Origin: Xylanibacter ruminicola
GTDB lineage: Bacteria > Bacteroidota > Bacteroidia > Bacteroidales > Bacteroidaceae
Direction of reading: 5' to 3'
Assembly: GCF_900142525.1 (NCBI RefSeq)
Contig: NZ_FRBD01000022.1
Location: forward strand, 16,033 to 80,032
Length of the DNA stretch: 64,000 nucleotides
The translations under genes were made by a program, and so were the position numbers. The notes beneath the pieces are model-generated. The model saw only the letters and a list, made by a program, of their open reading frames with translations, did no database searches and had not been told where the DNA came from. Position 1 is the stretch's first letter. The number at the start of each line of letters is the position of its first letter. Below, in pieces: positions 34,882 to 42,549 of this stretch.

Positions 34882-36849
34882 ATGAAAACAAAAAATATTA
34901 AATATATCCTTGCTGCGGGTTTGGTATGCTGTGGTATTTCTACAACCATGACATCCTGCTCTGGTATCCTCGACGAGCAGCCACGCAGTCAGTTTGACCC
35001 AACTTTCTTTACCGAGAAAAAGGGTATTGAGGGTGGTTTGACATCGCTCTATGCACATTTGCGCTATTTCTATGGCGATGGTTATTACCTGAGTAGTAGT
35101 GAAACTGGTACCGATGAATATACCTATGCAGAGTCTGGTCAGGGTGAAAACTTTAAAGCTATGGATTTCACTGGGGTTCCACTAACAGCCAAGAATAGCG
35201 ATGCCGGACGCCTTTGGGGAAATGTATTCTCTAATATTAATACTGCAAGTGGTATTATTGAGAATGGTGCAGATGCAGGCATTAGCGACGCTTTGTTAGC
35301 AGAGGCTTATTTCTTCCGTGCCTTCGACTATTTTATGCTTGTACAGACATTCGGTGGTGTGCCCCTCGATTTGGGTGCTGGCGAACTGAAGTTCAACACC
35401 TCTCCTGTACGTACATCTGTTCGCAATACTGTTCCTGAGGTATATGCTGCAATCTTCAAAGATCTGGAGAAGGCTGTAGCTGACCTGCCAGAGAATCCAC
35501 GTCTCACAGGTACTGCTACCAAGAATCTGGCACGTCTTTTCCTCTCTAAGGCTTATCTTACATACGCTTGGTGGTTAGAGAATCCTAACAACATCCCAAC
35601 CTATCCTGAGTGTACACGCGATGCCAGTCAGGCTCAGAGCTACTTCCAGAAGGCTTACGATGTGGCTAAGCAGGCTATCGACAATCCTGGACCATACGCA
35701 CTGCAGCCAACATTCTACGATGTTAACGTAGCTACTAATGACCGCAACTCTGAGGTTATGCTCTATGCCGACCATAGTGAGGATGAGAAGTATGGTAACG
35801 GTGGCGCAGGTTACGGTTGGGGTAATGGTGGTGCTCCTGAGAACTTTGCCTATTGGTTTGAGACATGGAACTACACTGAGATGATTGCCAAGACCGATAG
35901 AAAGAATGATGAGGGTAAAACTGTTTATATCAACCCCGTTCAGCGTGAGGCTGTTCAGGCTCTTGGACGTCCTTGGACACGTATGGCTCCTATCGCCGAC
36001 AACTTCATGGAAGGTGGTGTATGGGAAGATGCTGTAAAGGCTATCGACTCTCGTTATGATGCAACTTTCACACTGCGTTATCACACCAACTGGCATAAGG
36101 CAGGAGGTAGCGATGCATTTGTATATGGTGCCAATGGTGAGAAGATCTATCCAAACGATGTATATTTCAGCTGGGTTCCTGAAAGCGAGGATGAAAACAT
36201 CAACTATACAGGTGCCGATGGTAAGCACGGTTTCGGTGAGATGCCTGGTCGCGCCGACTTCGTGGTTGCTGTAAATCACATCAGTCGTAAGAAGTACCCC
36301 ATCAACTGGAAAATTGGTATCTACCGTACAGATAATGAAGGTACTTTGGGCTCAAAAGTTAATGGTGGAAGCCCACGTCCTTGGAACATTGCTAAGTTCT
36401 CTGAGTTCTACCTGATTGCTGCTGAGGCTGCTGTAAAACTGAACAAGCAGGCCGACGCTAAGGAACTGGTAAACGTTCTCCGTGCCCGTGCAGGTAAGCA
36501 GACATTCTCTCAAAATGATAATGTTGCTGTTTCTGTTGACAAGAGTGCAGAGATGGTTGCTGCTACACCTAATGAAATCACTATCGACTTCATCCTCGAC
36601 GAGCGTAGCCGTGAGTTCTGGGGCGAGGGCTATCGTTGGTTCGATCTCGTTCGTACACAGACCTGGGCAAAGCGTGCTGGCACTTATCGCATCGCTGGCA
36701 ACGGTCCCACCGACATGGAACTGAAAACTGAAACTCGTGATATTCCTGCTGGTTACTACCTTCGTCCTATTCCATCAGATCAGCTTGACGGTATGGAGAT
36801 GAGCGAGGAGGAGAAGAAGCTCTATCAGAACCCTGCATACAGAAATTGA
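34882..36849 (+). CDS. SusD/RagB-family glycan-binding lipoprotein (second locus)
   Basis: A 655-residue protein, on the long side for SusD. A lipoprotein signal ends in TSCSGILDEQPRSQF. Core SusD motifs: AEAYFFRAFDYFMLVQTFGGVPLDLGAGELK, ARLFLSKAYLTYAWWLEN, KFSEFYLIAAEAAVKLNKQADAKELVNVLRARAG, DFILDERSREFWGEGYRWFDLVRTQTW, YLRPIPSDQLDGMEMSEEEKKLYQNPAY. It binds the substrate at the surface for the SusC 23 bp upstream. A glycine-rich stretch near residue 305 (YGNGGAGYGWGNGGAPENF) is unusual and may be a surface loop. A terminator follows. Confidence 0.94.
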   Translation: MKTKNIKYILAAGLVCCGISTTMTSCSGILDEQPRSQFDPTFFTEKKGIEGGLTSLYAHLRYFYGDGYYLSSSETGTDEYTYAESGQGENFKAMDFTGVPLTAKNSDAGRLWGNVFSNINTASGIIENGADAGISDALLAEAYFFRAFDYFMLVQTFGGVPLDLGAGELKFNTSPVRTSVRNTVPEVYAAIFKDLEKAVADLPENPRLTGTATKNLARLFLSKAYLTYAWWLENPNNIPTYPECTRDASQAQSYFQKAYDVAKQAIDNPGPYALQPTFYDVNVATNDRNSEVMLYADHSEDEKYGNGGAGYGWGNGGAPENFAYWFETWNYTEMIAKTDRKNDEGKTVYINPVQREAVQALGRPWTRMAPIADNFMEGGVWEDAVKAIDSRYDATFTLRYHTNWHKAGGSDAFVYGANGEKIYPNDVYFSWVPESEDENINYTGADGKHGFGEMPGRADFVVAVNHISRKKYPINWKIGIYRTDNEGTLGSKVNGGSPRPWNIAKFSEFYLIAAEAAVKLNKQADAKELVNVLRARAGKQTFSQNDNVAVSVDKSAEMVAATPNEITIDFILDERSREFWGEGYRWFDLVRTQTWAKRAGTYRIAGNGPTDMELKTETRDIPAGYYLRPIPSDQLDGMEMSEEEKKLYQNPAYRN

Positions 36850-36894
36850 TGATAATAGTTAGTTAGATTTTCTAGACAAAAACGAATCTCTTTA

Positions 36895-36936
36895 AAAAAC
36901 CACTGGCCGTCGAGAGGACGACCAGTGGTTTTCTTT
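36895..36936 (+). terminator. Terminator of the second susCD operon
   Basis: A long stem pairs AAAACCACTGG with CCAGTGGTTTT, extended across one mismatch to a GAGAG loop. It is A-rich upstream and T-rich downstream, about 50 bp after the SusD stop. Confidence 0.8.
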
Positions 36937-36997
36937 GTTATTTATGGGGTAATGGTAAAATTTTTGTAATTATGACAAAGATTACACATATTTTTCG

Positions 36998-37005
36998 TAA
37001 CTTTG
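36998..37005 (+). promoter_or_regulatory. -7 promoter element of argS
   Basis: TAACTTTG fits TAnnTTTG and lies 19 bp before the argS ATG. No TTTG is found at the standard -33 distance. Confidence 0.6.
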
Positions 37006-37024
37006 CACCCAAAAATCGAAAGAT

Positions 37025-38809
37025 ATGAATATTGAAGCATTAATCAGCAAGGCTGCAGGCGAGGCAGTAAAAGCTCTCTATGGCATGGATGCCACAGAAA
37101 AGATGCTGCAGTTGCAGAAGACAAGAAGTGAGTTTGAGGGTAACTTGACACTGGTGGTTTTCCCATTTGTAAAGGCCGCCAAGAAGAGTCCGGAGCAGAC
37201 AGCACAGGAGATTGGCGAATACCTACAGGCCAATTGCGCTGCTGTAGAGAAATTTAATGTTGTAAAAGGGTTCTTAAACCTGAGTGTAGGCGACGGTGCA
37301 TGGCTGCAGCTGCTCGAGACAATTGATAAGGACGAGCTGTTCGGCATGAAGCAGGCCAACGAAAATTCGCCACTTGTCATGATTGAATATTCATCACCTA
37401 ACACCAACAAACCCCTGCATCTTGGTCATGTGCGTAACAACCTGCTGGGTTGGAGCCTGGCAAAGATCATGGAAGCCAATGGTAACAAGGTGGTAAAGAC
37501 CAACATCGTGAACGACCGAGGTATTCATATCTGTAAGTCTATGCTGGCTTGGCTGAAATATGGCAACGGCGAGACACCAGAGACCAGCGGCAAGAAGGGC
37601 GACCACCTGATTGGCGACTATTATGTGGCCTTCGATAAGCACTATCGCGAAGAAGTGAAGGAGTTGGTTGCTCAGGGTATGGACGAAGAGAAAGCCAAGC
37701 AGGAGGCTCCACTGATTAAGGAGGCTCACGAGATGCTGGTAAAATGGGAGCAGAACGATCCTGAGGTTCGCGCTCTTTGGGAGAAGATGAACAACTGGGT
37801 ATATGCCGGCTTCGATGAGACCTACAAGAAGATGGGCGTATCGTTTGATAAGATATACTACGAGAGCCAGACCTACCTGAAGGGTAAGGCCAAGGTTGAA
37901 GAAGGACTTGATAAAGGTCTTTTCGAGCGCCACGAGGATAACTCTGTATGGGCCGACCTTACCAACGAGGGCCTCGACCAGAAGCTGCTGCTTCGTAGCG
38001 ATGGAACCAGTGTTTACATGACTCAGGACATCGGTACTGCCGAGATGCGTTTCCAGGATTATCCCATCGATAAGATGATATATGTAGTAGGTAACGAGCA
38101 GAACTACCACTTCCAGGTGCTCTCTATCCTACTCGACCGCCTGGGCTTCAAGTGGGGCAAGGAGCTCACTCACTTCTCTTATGGTATGGTTGAGCTGCCA
38201 AACGGTAAAATGAAGAGCCGCGAGGGAACCGTAGTAGATGCCGACGACCTGATGGCTCTGATGGTAGAAGATGCCTACAAAACCTCGATGGAACTGGGCA
38301 AATTCGATGATATGACCGAGGAAGAGCGCCGCGAAATCGCCCGCGTAGTTGGTATGGGAGCTCTTAAGTACTTTATCCTGAAGGTTGATGCCCGCAAGAA
38401 CATGCTGTTCAATCCAGAGGAAAGTATCGACTTTAACGGAAATACAGGCCCATTCATTCAGTACACCTACGCACGTATCCGTTCTATTCTCCGCAAGGCC
38501 GAAGCTGAGGGCTTGCAACCTGCTGCAGCTCAGGTTGCACTCGCAGAGAAAGAGGTAGAGCTTGTTCAGAAGATGAACGAGTTTGGTGCTGCTGTAGAGC
38601 AAGCTGGTAAGGATTACTCACCAAGCGGCATTGCCAACTACTGCTACGAGCTTACCAAGGTGTTCAACCAGTTCTACCACGATTATAGCATCCTTAACGA
38701 GCCCGACGAGCAGAAAAAGGCTGTCCGCCTGATGCTGGCTAAGAATGTGGCTAAGATTATTAAGAACGCTATGAGTCTGCTGGGTATCGAAGTGCCCGAG
38801 CGCATGTAA
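37025..38809 (+). CDS. argS: Arginyl-tRNA synthetase
   Basis: A 594-residue class I synthetase of expected length. The N-terminal tRNA-binding domain is followed by the HIGH-type motif SSPNTNKPLHLGHVRNNLLG. FSYGMVELPNGKMKSREGTVVDADDLM is the region corresponding to KMSKS. FNGNTGPFIQYTYARIRSILRKAE and a C-terminal DALR anticodon-binding helical domain follow. It charges tRNA-Arg. It is monocistronic with its own promoter and a microrepeat at its 3' side. Confidence 0.97.
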   Translation: MNIEALISKAAGEAVKALYGMDATEKMLQLQKTRSEFEGNLTLVVFPFVKAAKKSPEQTAQEIGEYLQANCAAVEKFNVVKGFLNLSVGDGAWLQLLETIDKDELFGMKQANENSPLVMIEYSSPNTNKPLHLGHVRNNLLGWSLAKIMEANGNKVVKTNIVNDRGIHICKSMLAWLKYGNGETPETSGKKGDHLIGDYYVAFDKHYREEVKELVAQGMDEEKAKQEAPLIKEAHEMLVKWEQNDPEVRALWEKMNNWVYAGFDETYKKMGVSFDKIYYESQTYLKGKAKVEEGLDKGLFERHEDNSVWADLTNEGLDQKLLLRSDGTSVYMTQDIGTAEMRFQDYPIDKMIYVVGNEQNYHFQVLSILLDRLGFKWGKELTHFSYGMVELPNGKMKSREGTVVDADDLMALMVEDAYKTSMELGKFDDMTEEERREIARVVGMGALKYFILKVDARKNMLFNPEESIDFNGNTGPFIQYTYARIRSILRKAEAEGLQPAAAQVALAEKEVELVQKMNEFGAAVEQAGKDYSPSGIANYCYELTKVFNQFYHDYSILNEPDEQKKAVRLMLAKNVAKIIKNAMSLLGIEVPERM

Positions 38810-38810
38810 A

Positions 38811-38850
38811 ATAATTGATAATTGACAATTGATAATTAAAAATTGAAAAT
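38811..38850. repeat. AT-rich microrepeat (ATTGATAATT/ATTGACAATT units)
   Basis: Tandem and inverted copies of ATTGATAATT and ATTGACAATT followed by TAAAAATTGAAAATT lie immediately after the argS stop. The same units, in the other orientation, lie at 40275-40310 before ribD. The repeat supplies the TTG at 38843 that would start the RNase H gene. Confidence 0.7.
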
Positions 38851-39307
38851 TATTAATCCCCCAACAAATCGTCATGATACCGTACTTCCATTACCTTTGG
38901 AAGTACGGGCTGACGCTTGGGCTGTAGATGCAGCATGTTCAGGCAACCCTGGACCGATGGAGTATCAGGCCATCGATTTGCAGACGGGATATCGTGTATT
39001 CCATTTCGGTCCCATACACGGTACTAATAATATAGGTGAATTCCTGGCTATCGTACATGCTTTGGCTCTTTGTTGGCAAAAGGGATTGCACAACAAAACC
39101 ATTTATTCCGATAGCTACAACGCCATTCTGTGGGTGTCGAAGGGCAAATGCAAAACCACCCTTGAGCGCACACCACAAACCGAACAGCTCTACCAGATTA
39201 TTGCCAGAGCCGAGAATTGGCTGAGAACCCACCAATACCGCAATCCCATCATCAAATGGGAAACAAGCAAATGGGGCGAAGTCCCCGCCGACTTCGGCAG
39301 AAAATAA
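38843..39307 (+). CDS. RNase H-fold protein (ribonuclease HI type)
   Basis: A 154-residue protein with the RNase HI acidic residues in order: WAVDAACSGNPGPMEY (first Asp), GTNNIGEFLAIVHAL (Glu), YSDSYNAILWVSKGKCKT (second Asp) and GEVPADFGRK (last Asp). It should cleave RNA in RNA-DNA hybrids. The start is odd: no in-frame ATG occurs before the catalytic region, and the only upstream initiator is a TTG at 38843 inside an AT-rich repeat. True initiation could be at that TTG or another non-ATG codon. A perfect 10-bp hairpin (38880-38889/38899-38908) with a TACCTTTG box in its loop lies inside the N-terminal codons and could be a promoter. Confidence 0.75.
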   Translation: MKIINPPTNRHDTVLPLPLEVRADAWAVDAACSGNPGPMEYQAIDLQTGYRVFHFGPIHGTNNIGEFLAIVHALALCWQKGLHNKTIYSDSYNAILWVSKGKCKTTLERTPQTEQLYQIIARAENWLRTHQYRNPIIKWETSKWGEVPADFGRK

Positions 39308-39314
39308 AGAATTT

Positions 39315-39334
39315 CCCCTCCTGAGTAGGAGGGG
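39315..39334. terminator. GC-rich hairpin between convergent genes
   Basis: CCCCTCCT (39315-39322), loop GAGT, AGGAGGGG (39327-39334). It is a perfect 8-bp stem between the RNase H and ribD stops, able to serve both strands. The sequence looks like a dispersed hairpin repeat rather than a classic terminator because it has no T tract. Confidence 0.5.
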
Positions 39335-39356
39335 CCAGGGGTGGTCTGAACAAGCA

Positions 39357-40274
39357 CTATTTCTTCCGATAAACCACAATCACGTTTTTATCATAGATAT
39401 TGCTGTTTACAACCTCCGCATTCGCAGGAATCTGTGGCGCACGAGTACCATCACTAACCGTCATCGTCGTATTCGTTTCCACACGAATCTCGTCCCATAA
39501 TCCTTGCACCAAGAAAGAACGTAATGTCTCAGCACCACCTTCTATAATCAGCGATTGCACATTTTGCTCATGTAGACTCTCAAGATTCAGCGGGTGTGCA
39601 TGATCTATCACCATTCGCTTAGGATCGGGGCCATACCACTCTCTGACATTCAGTAGTGGATGGTCGCGTTCATCAGTAATTCTGCCTACCAATATAGCAT
39701 CCTCATCTGCACGCAGCTTGTGCGATAGCATTTTAGTAAAGTCGCTGGATATCTGAACGGGCTTGTGATGATCATCGATAAAACCATTGGCCGTCTGGGC
39801 CCACTTTAGTATAATATAGGGGCGTTTTTCGCGATGGAATGTGAAAAAACGACGATTCAATGACTTGCATTCTTCCTCTAGGATGCCTACTTCTACCTCT
39901 ATCCCAGCCTCTCGGATTTTCTTTATCCCACGACCTTGAACTTCGGCGAATTCATCGATACAACCCACTACCACACGGCGCACGCCTTTCTCTATAATAA
40001 GGTCGGCACAAGGAGGCGTCTTGCCATAATGCGAACAAGGCTCAAGCGACACATAGATGGTAGACTCTGGCAATAAAGCCTCATCCTCTCTTTTCACGGA
40101 GGCAAAGGCGTTCACCTCAGCATGGGCCTTTCCACAACGCTCATGATAACCTTCACCAATTATTCGGCCGTTATGTACTATTACAGCTCCAACCATGGGA
40201 TTGGGTTTTGCATTCTGCTGGCCGTTTTTAGCCAACTGAATACAGCGCTGCATGAATTTTTCGTCGATATTCAT
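39357..40274 (-). CDS. ribD: Bifunctional pyrimidine deaminase/reductase of riboflavin synthesis
   Basis: A protein of 305 residues from MNIDEKFMQRCIQLAKNGQQNAKPNPMVGAVIV; the ATG six codons upstream lies in an AT-rich repeat and is less likely. The deaminase domain carries the zinc motif GKAHAEVNAFAS and YVSLEPCSHYGKTPPCADLII. The reductase domain starts near residue 150 (RPYIILKWAQTANGFIDD) and includes DAILVGRITDERDHPLLNVR and LIIEGGAETLRSFL. It converts diaminohydroxyphosphoribosylaminopyrimidine in the second and third steps of riboflavin synthesis. It is divergent from prmC. Confidence 0.95.
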   Translation of the reverse strand: MNIDEKFMQRCIQLAKNGQQNAKPNPMVGAVIVHNGRIIGEGYHERCGKAHAEVNAFASVKREDEALLPESTIYVSLEPCSHYGKTPPCADLIIEKGVRRVVVGCIDEFAEVQGRGIKKIREAGIEVEVGILEEECKSLNRRFFTFHREKRPYIILKWAQTANGFIDDHHKPVQISSDFTKMLSHKLRADEDAILVGRITDERDHPLLNVREWYGPDPKRMVIDHAHPLNLESLHEQNVQSLIIEGGAETLRSFLVQGLWDEIRVETNTTMTVSDGTRAPQIPANAEVVNSNIYDKNVIVVYRKK

Positions 40275-40310
40275 AAAATTATCAATTATCAATTGTCAAT
40301 TATCAATTAA
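40275..40310. repeat. AT-rich microrepeat between ribD and prmC
   Basis: Units AATTATCAATTATC, AATTGTCAATTATCAATT are the reverse complement of the repeat at 38811-38850. It fills most of the 54-bp gap between divergent ribD and prmC. Confidence 0.7.
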
Positions 40311-40316
40311 AATACC

Positions 40317-40324
40317 TACCTTTG
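40317..40324 (+). promoter_or_regulatory. -7 promoter element of prmC
   Basis: TACCTTTG ends 4 bp before the ATG at 40329, implying a leaderless or near-leaderless mRNA. The -33 region lies in the microrepeat and lacks TTTG. Confidence 0.55.
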
Positions 40325-40328
40325 CAGT

Positions 40329-41192
40329 ATGAATTACGAACAACTCTGCCAAAGACTCAGCAACATCTATGATGCTGGCGAGGCCAAAGCCATCGTCCGT
40401 TGGGTGCTTGATGTCCGATTCGGACTATCAACAGCCGATATTTACTGTGGCAAAGTTACGCAATTATCCTCAAACGACCAAGCAGAACTCGAAAAAATCA
40501 TGCTTAGACTCGAAAAAGCCGAGCCTGTACAGTATGTTTTAGGCGTTGCCGATTTCTGTGGCCGTCAGTTCCATGTGGCTCCAGGCGTACTGATTCCAAG
40601 ACCTGAAACAGCAGAATTGTGCCGAATTATCGAGGAAGGAGGAAGGAGGAACGAGGAACGAGAATACCAAATCCTCGATATAGGTACAGGTAGCGGATGC
40701 ATCGCCATCACGTTGGCGCTCAACATTCCTGATTCAAAGATAACCGCTTGGGATATCTCCGACGCCGCCCTCAGTATTGCCGAAGGCAACGCCAAAGCAT
40801 TAGGTGCCAACGTCATTTTTGAACATCAAGACGCCTTGAACATTCATCACTCCACACTCCACACTCCTCACTCCTCGAGCCAATGGGACATCATCGTCAG
40901 CAACCCACCCTATATCTGTCGCAAAGAAGCCGATGAAATGGAAGAAAACGTATTGAAATACGAACCAGATACCGCCTTGTTTGTTCCTGACGACGACCCA
41001 TTATTATTCTACCGTCACATCATGAACTATGCCTATTCTGCATTAAGAAGCGGAGGCCGTCTTTATTTCGAAATCAATCCGCTTTATGCCGATTCCATCG
41101 TAGAACAGTTGCAACAATTAGGCTTCACTGATGTCGAGAAGATCAACGACCAATTTGGCAAAGCTAGATTCATCAAAGCCAGTAAGAATTAA
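40329..41192 (+). CDS. prmC: Peptide chain release factor N5-glutamine methyltransferase
   Basis: A 287-residue protein. The N-terminal helical domain is followed by PVQYVLGVADFCGRQFHVAPGVLIPRPETAEL, the SAM motif ILDIGTGSGCIAI and the catalytic NPPY in DIIVSNPPYIC. It methylates the GGQ glutamine of release factors. Two short low-complexity insertions interrupt it in frame: codons from AGGAAGGAGGAACGAGGAAC-type repeats at about 40632-40662, and ACTCCACACTCCTCACTCC-type repeats at about 40848-40880. They lie in loops before the SAM motif and before NPPY, where the family is variable. It overlaps the convergent comF gene by 4 bp. Confidence 0.94.
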   Translation: MNYEQLCQRLSNIYDAGEAKAIVRWVLDVRFGLSTADIYCGKVTQLSSNDQAELEKIMLRLEKAEPVQYVLGVADFCGRQFHVAPGVLIPRPETAELCRIIEEGGRRNEEREYQILDIGTGSGCIAITLALNIPDSKITAWDISDAALSIAEGNAKALGANVIFEHQDALNIHHSTLHTPHSSSQWDIIVSNPPYICRKEADEMEENVLKYEPDTALFVPDDDPLLFYRHIMNYAYSALRSGGRLYFEINPLYADSIVEQLQQLGFTDVEKINDQFGKARFIKASKN

Positions 41193-41890
41193 TGCCTTGT
41201 TAGTCCTAGCGAGAGGACGCTGATTTTTACATTGCCGGCTTTTGCTAGTTCTTTGGCACATGCAATGATTGTGGCACCTGTGGTTACAACGTCGTCTACT
41301 ATCAGGAGGTGTTTGCCTGCTATTGGTTCACCATGAGTCAGCTTAAATGCATATTCCACGTTTTCCTGTCGTTCCCATCGACTTCTACGAGTTTGGCTGC
41401 CCTGAAAAACCGTTCTTTTCACTACATCTTTATTGATAGGTAACCCCGTAATCTCGCAAACGCCTTTAGCTATCTCCTCACTTTGGTTGTAGCCGCGTTG
41501 GTGTAGTCGTTCTTTGGTTAGCGGCACGGGCACAATTTCGTCGATTCCATCGAAGAAATCGTCTCTTTTTAGTTCTGTAGCCACCATGCGCCCCATAAAA
41601 GGTCCTATCTCAGGATGATCCTTGTATTTAAGCTGATAGATGATATTTGCTGTTTCGGCATGACTCTCGTAATGAAATAGGGCTGCAGCACGTTCTACGG
41701 GTATCTGGCCCCAGAAGAGTTTGGCCATTTCGTTTTCATAGGGATTATTTGAGAATCCTGTTCGTGGCAGATGGAAGTTGCACTTATTGCATAGTACTTC
41801 TTCGGTAGCTGACAATCGTCGACCACACACCACACAGACGCGTGGTGAGATTAAATCGAGGAGTCTGTGCCAAAAACTAATCGGTTTCAT
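41189..41890 (-). CDS. ComF-family phosphoribosyltransferase-like protein
   Basis: A protein of 233 residues from MKPISFWHRLLDLISPRV; ATG at 41896 gives two more. The N-terminus has a zinc-ribbon CVVCGRRLSATEEVLCNKCN, then the PRTase domain with VPVPLTKERLHQRGYNQSEEIAKGV and the PRPP loop HLLIVDDVVTTGATIIACAKEL. ComF proteins act in DNA uptake in competent bacteria; in Bacteroidales the function is unproven. Its start overlaps the recX end, suggesting coupling, and its 3' end overlaps prmC. Confidence 0.9.
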   Translation of the reverse strand: MKPISFWHRLLDLISPRVCVVCGRRLSATEEVLCNKCNFHLPRTGFSNNPYENEMAKLFWGQIPVERAAALFHYESHAETANIIYQLKYKDHPEIGPFMGRMVATELKRDDFFDGIDEIVPVPLTKERLHQRGYNQSEEIAKGVCEITGLPINKDVVKRTVFQGSQTRRSRWERQENVEYAFKLTHGEPIAGKHLLIVDDVVTTGATIIACAKELAKAGNVKISVLSLGLTRH

Positions 41891-42368
41891 CGCCATAATC
41901 CATATCCTCGTCTACTTTGAGACATTGGCGGATAATACCGAAGTCAAACCCTCTGCTTAGTGCAAAGCGCACCAACTTCTGGTTCTGCTCATAGTCATTA
42001 TTAGCTTTTATGGTCTTGCGCTTCTGTTTCAATAGCGGGATGAGTACATCGAGATACTCTTTTTCGTTGATTTCATCTAGCACGCGTTGCTGTATGTCGT
42101 CGCTGATGCGCTTCATCCAAAGCGCTTGCTGAACCTTTCGACGGCCCCATTTGTTGTAGCGAATCTTGTCTTTTACAAAGGCTCGTGCATAGCGTTCGTT
42201 ATCAATATAGCGCTCCTTAACAAGTCGGGCAATGATGCTATCTTGTGTTGCAGCATCAATCTCCCAGCGTTTCATCTTATCGCGCATCTCCTGCTCGCAA
42301 TGCTCAGCCTGAGCACACACGGCAGCTAATTGCAAATATGCTTCTTGTTCGGTCTTCTGTTTACTCAT
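41877..42368 (-). CDS. recX: Regulatory protein RecX
   Basis: A 163-residue protein made of three-helix RecX repeats: QAEHCEQEMRDKMKRWEIDAATQDSIIARLVKERYIDNERYARAFVKDKIRYNKWGRRKVQQALWMKRISDDIQQRVLDEI. RecX modulates RecA filaments. It has its own promoter (42389-42420) and overlaps comF. The inverted-repeat VapE element begins only 15 bp upstream of the -33 box. Confidence 0.93.
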   Translation of the reverse strand: MSKQKTEQEAYLQLAAVCAQAEHCEQEMRDKMKRWEIDAATQDSIIARLVKERYIDNERYARAFVKDKIRYNKWGRRKVQQALWMKRISDDIQQRVLDEINEKEYLDVLIPLLKQKRKTIKANNDYEQNQKLVRFALSRGFDFGIIRQCLKVDEDMDYGDETD

Positions 42369-42388
42369 CTTTTGTTTCTAATCTGCTG

Positions 42389-42420
42389 CAAAGGTACACT
42401 CTTTTTCTGAAATAGCCAAG
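42389..42420 (-). promoter_or_regulatory. Promoter of recX-comF
   Basis: Minus strand: -33 CTTG (42420-42417), 20-bp spacer, -7 TACCTTTG (42396-42389). The ATG is at 42368. Confidence 0.7.
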
Positions 42421-42434
42421 ATTATTTTGAATTA

Positions 42435-42547
42435 AAACCTCCCAACCTCCCGTTTTGCTCTGAAACCCGCATAAACACAGGGGATGCAAGACGGGAGGTT
42501 TTGTCTGGAAACCTCCCGTACAACCTCCCGTCAAACCTCCCGTTTTT
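42435..42547 (+). repeat. Left 113-bp terminal inverted repeat
   Basis: The left repeat aligns without gaps to the complement of 44562-44674, with 97 of 113 positions identical by eye. Inner parts: hairpin ACGGGAGGTTT (42491-42501)/AAACCTCCCGT (42509-42519) with a 7-nt loop, then ACCTCCCGT at 42511, 42523 and 42535 (12-bp period). The vapE stop codon follows 2 bp further in, so the repeat may also terminate vapE. Confidence 0.85.
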
Positions 42548-42549
42548 AC

